Source: Tomocerus qinae (taxonomy: Eukaryota; Arthropoda; Collembola; Entomobryomorpha; Tomoceridae). Taken from it: DNA of 64,000 nt. The translations under genes were made by a program, and so were the position numbers. Below the pieces are notes generated by a model, which saw only the letters and a list, made by a program, of their open reading frames with translations, was not told the origin of the DNA and searched no databases. The stretch lies in contig CM034548.1 of assembly GCA_020055645.1 (NCBI GenBank), positions 45,004,296 to 45,068,295 of the forward strand, in the 5' to 3' direction. Positions 61,501 through 64,000 of the stretch are shown piece by piece; positions within the stretch are counted from its first letter, which is position 1, and every line of letters starts with the position of its first letter.

Positions 61501-64000
61501 CTCATATTTCTAGTCCTATTCTTGAGTCACTAGTGCAGTGATGTATTTTGTATTTGTGCGTCACTCCAATTGAGGGAAAGAACATTTCTTCACCTTTACA
61601 GACGTAGTTTCTTTATTTTGCAAGAGCAAAAGAACATTTAAAGTCTTTCTGCACAACAATGATTAACGAGATCTTTTAAACTATTCTTAACAGTTAACAT
61701 ATAGACTCAAAATGTGTGCCGTATTGCAACGCACAGTCATATTTACAGAAAACGACAGAACTTTTGAAAAGCAGTAAACTAACCATAAGTACATATTTAA
61801 GTGACTGTTATTGACGGAGTGAATGAGTAAGAAGGAGCTGAACAAATGGGACATCCGGAGCAATAAATTCCGTTTTTGTGAGGGGTTTTCATCGCATGGC
61901 ACTTGAAGTCGGAGAGGCTGGAAAGGGATTGATGGGTGCTGCTCTACGAATTGCACGGTTTGCTCGTCTTCTCATTGTCATACAAACTGCTGCCTATTAA
62001 ATTCTGTCTCCCAAGGTGCAGCAACAATGCAGACGAGAATTCATGGTTTGACTTTGACTACCTGATCAAACTGCTTGCATAACTCGCGCCGAGTCCATTT
62101 GCAAATGCTGACAAAGATACTCAATATTTCTCGTCACTTAAACCCTAATGCGATGTCAAAATTATGCGACGTACATTTGTCGTCGCCAAAACTGTAATGC
62201 AGTAAAACAGATTATTCTACTTGCTTGTTGCTTATGCAACTCAGAAACTCATGCATACAAATCTGTTTAGTCGGGTGATGTTAAATACTGTCTCTAAAAG
62301 TACAATTCAAACTTTATTAGAGAATCTAGGCAACGAAATCCTTATTCTTACATAATATTATAAGTTTTCATAAACAAATAAAGTGTTTACATTAGGACTG
62401 TTTATTTTGCTTATCATTTTAATGAGGAGTCGAATCGAAAGTGTTACACTGCTACAAAATTACAGATAGGAACGTCGACATTTAGCCACCCGCTGAGTAG
62501 TAAATATTGAAAGCCACTGTCGATTTTGTGAGAATTTGCTTGCGACACAAAAGGGAAAGAACGTAAATAATGAAACTGGTGCATATAACGCTTTAGTCTT
62601 TAGCTGTTAGTGCGTGTGGGCAGGTTAGTCCAATATTTAAGAAGTGTTTAGGTCAAATGTTGTGACGTTTGTGGGCTGTACTTACTTTTTAGTAAATCTC
62701 ATATTTGACTCCTAGTAACAATAGAAATGCAAACTGCTTCTATAACATTTGTCCATGGGGAATAGAACACTCAAATACATAAAAACCTCCCTACTCCATT
62801 ACGTGTTATGAGTTCGTTCTACTACATGTACATGTGTACACATTTCTAAACTGAACTTTGAGGTGGGATTTAGTCATCCGATATTTATTGATTTAAGTCA
62901 TATGAGCAACGTTTCGTTAAATAAGGCCAAAATAAAATTAGGACACAGATGCTTTAAATGGCAGTTTTACTCCATAATATGTATTGCCGGCATTTTTTTT
63001 TTACAGATATTCAATACTTGGAGAAATTTTTAGATTTTATTCATTGTGTACCATTGAAGTTCAGGCGAAATAAAGTTAAAATTTGAGAAACTTGGTTTTT
63101 AGCTTGGTGGAGTCCCAGCTCGTTTTTGTGCGGATAGCTTTCTGGAATGGGACAATGGATAGCCAAGGAGAAGTTGTGAAAAGTATGGGTAACATGTATG
63201 AGCCTCCAGTTTTCTTTTCAAACAAGGAAGAGAATAGGCGTGGCTCACCAGTGCTATTTGCTCTGTGGGGTCTCTTCTCCCGCTAATCATAGGATACACC
63301 TCAATGAAATAGCTGAGGAGAGGAGAGGAGCACACAACAGTCCTCAATAACACAATACCCGAGAATAATAGTAAAGGAAACCCCAAGTTACCGCAGAACA
63401 TCACATTTACTTTAGTTCGAGCACCTTTTCCTGCCAATTGAATCTACCTGTGCGGTGTATCACATAAAGAAAAGCAGACAAATCAAAGGAAAGCCAACGT
63501 CAAGAACGTAAAGCCAAAACCTTGTGTATGCAATACTCAGCAACCACGGAACCATTCAATAGTGGTTAGTACACACACCACCAAAACCAAATCAAACCAA
63601 CACAAACTTCAAATCAATTCAAATAAACACTGAAGATGATCCATTGTCTGAAAGCGCACGCCATGTCCCACAAATATTTTTCTGTTGATACGAATATCAT
63701 GTACAACTTAGGTATAGCATAGCAAGTACAATCCAACAGGTAATAACAGCCAATTGGATACATCACATTGCATGCATACCAGAAACCAGAATATTGAATA
63801 ACCCGACATACCTACCTACTACTTAATATTAGACCCCTTTCCTATTTTCTATTTATTTTCAAGGTATTTACTCTGCCTTATTATTATTTGTACTTAGTAG
63901 GTATTTTATCATTAGCTGAGCAAGTAGTTACATAGGTACCTGCCTCTAAGACAGATTACCCAGTCTCAATCAGTTTCTTCTCTTGCAGCTATCACAATTA
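58599..64000 (-). other. Hedgehog intron 1 (partial, at least 5.4 kb)
   Basis: No minus-strand frame here encodes the expected exon 1 (signal peptide, CGPGR motif, ending LMTQ-like before a donor). The intron therefore runs past the window edge. A CT-rich plus-strand frame of 164 codons (59275..59769) shows no family and is probably chance. No mobile element was recognised. Confidence 0.7.

Noticed and set aside
58599-64000. Hedgehog exon 1 within the window
   Set aside because: No minus-strand segment carries a signal peptide followed by a CGPGR-like motif and the expected end before a donor site.

Overview
This is eukaryotic, AT-rich chromosomal DNA, almost certainly from an arthropod and most likely an insect. 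It holds short exons with GT-AG introns and very long non-coding stretches. The hedgehog exon junction reads 'SVKSDSS', as in insect hedgehog, and there is a short run of TTAGG, the common arthropod telomere unit. I cannot name the species.

Two conserved protein-coding genes are present, convergently oriented and about 29 kb apart. (1) A complete Arl13b-type ciliary GTPase gene lies on the + strand (4876..9910). Its eight coding exons join in frame into 496 codons plus stop. A sequence fitting the RFX X-box consensus lies 179 bp before its ATG. (2) The 3' two-thirds of a hedgehog gene lies on the - strand. Exon 2 (58337..58598, 262 nt) carries part of the signalling domain. Exon 3 (38877..39799) carries the autoprocessing Hint domain and the C-terminus. 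They are separated by an 18.5 kb intron. Exon 1, with the signal peptide and mature N-terminus, is not visible and is presumably beyond base 64000.

Two sizeable mobile elements are present. A foldback-type element (2427..4646) has long inverted arms built from about 22-bp GC-rich tandem units, an AT-rich loop and a 9-bp imperfect target duplication. It ends 36 bp before the X-box of Arl13b. A 5.84 kb LTR element (23993..29835) lies in the intergenic region. Its two 948-bp LTRs look identical by eye and are flanked by AGTAT target duplications. It is oriented on the - strand and encodes a 512-residue unrecognised protein, with no visible polymerase.

Layout: 1-2417 no gene; 2418-4655 foldback element and target duplications; 4683-10171 Arl13b with promoter element and poly(A) signal; 10172-23987 intergenic DNA with small repeats (a MITE-like element, a TTAGG run, a dispersed repeat pair, a strong palindrome); 23988-29840 LTR element; 29841-38876 intergenic DNA and probable hedgehog 3' UTR; 38877-64000 hedgehog exons 3 and 2 with huge introns containing a 21-bp minisatellite and a hairpin. 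Arl13b and hedgehog are functionally linked in vertebrates through cilia. That they share a window is most simply read as chance.
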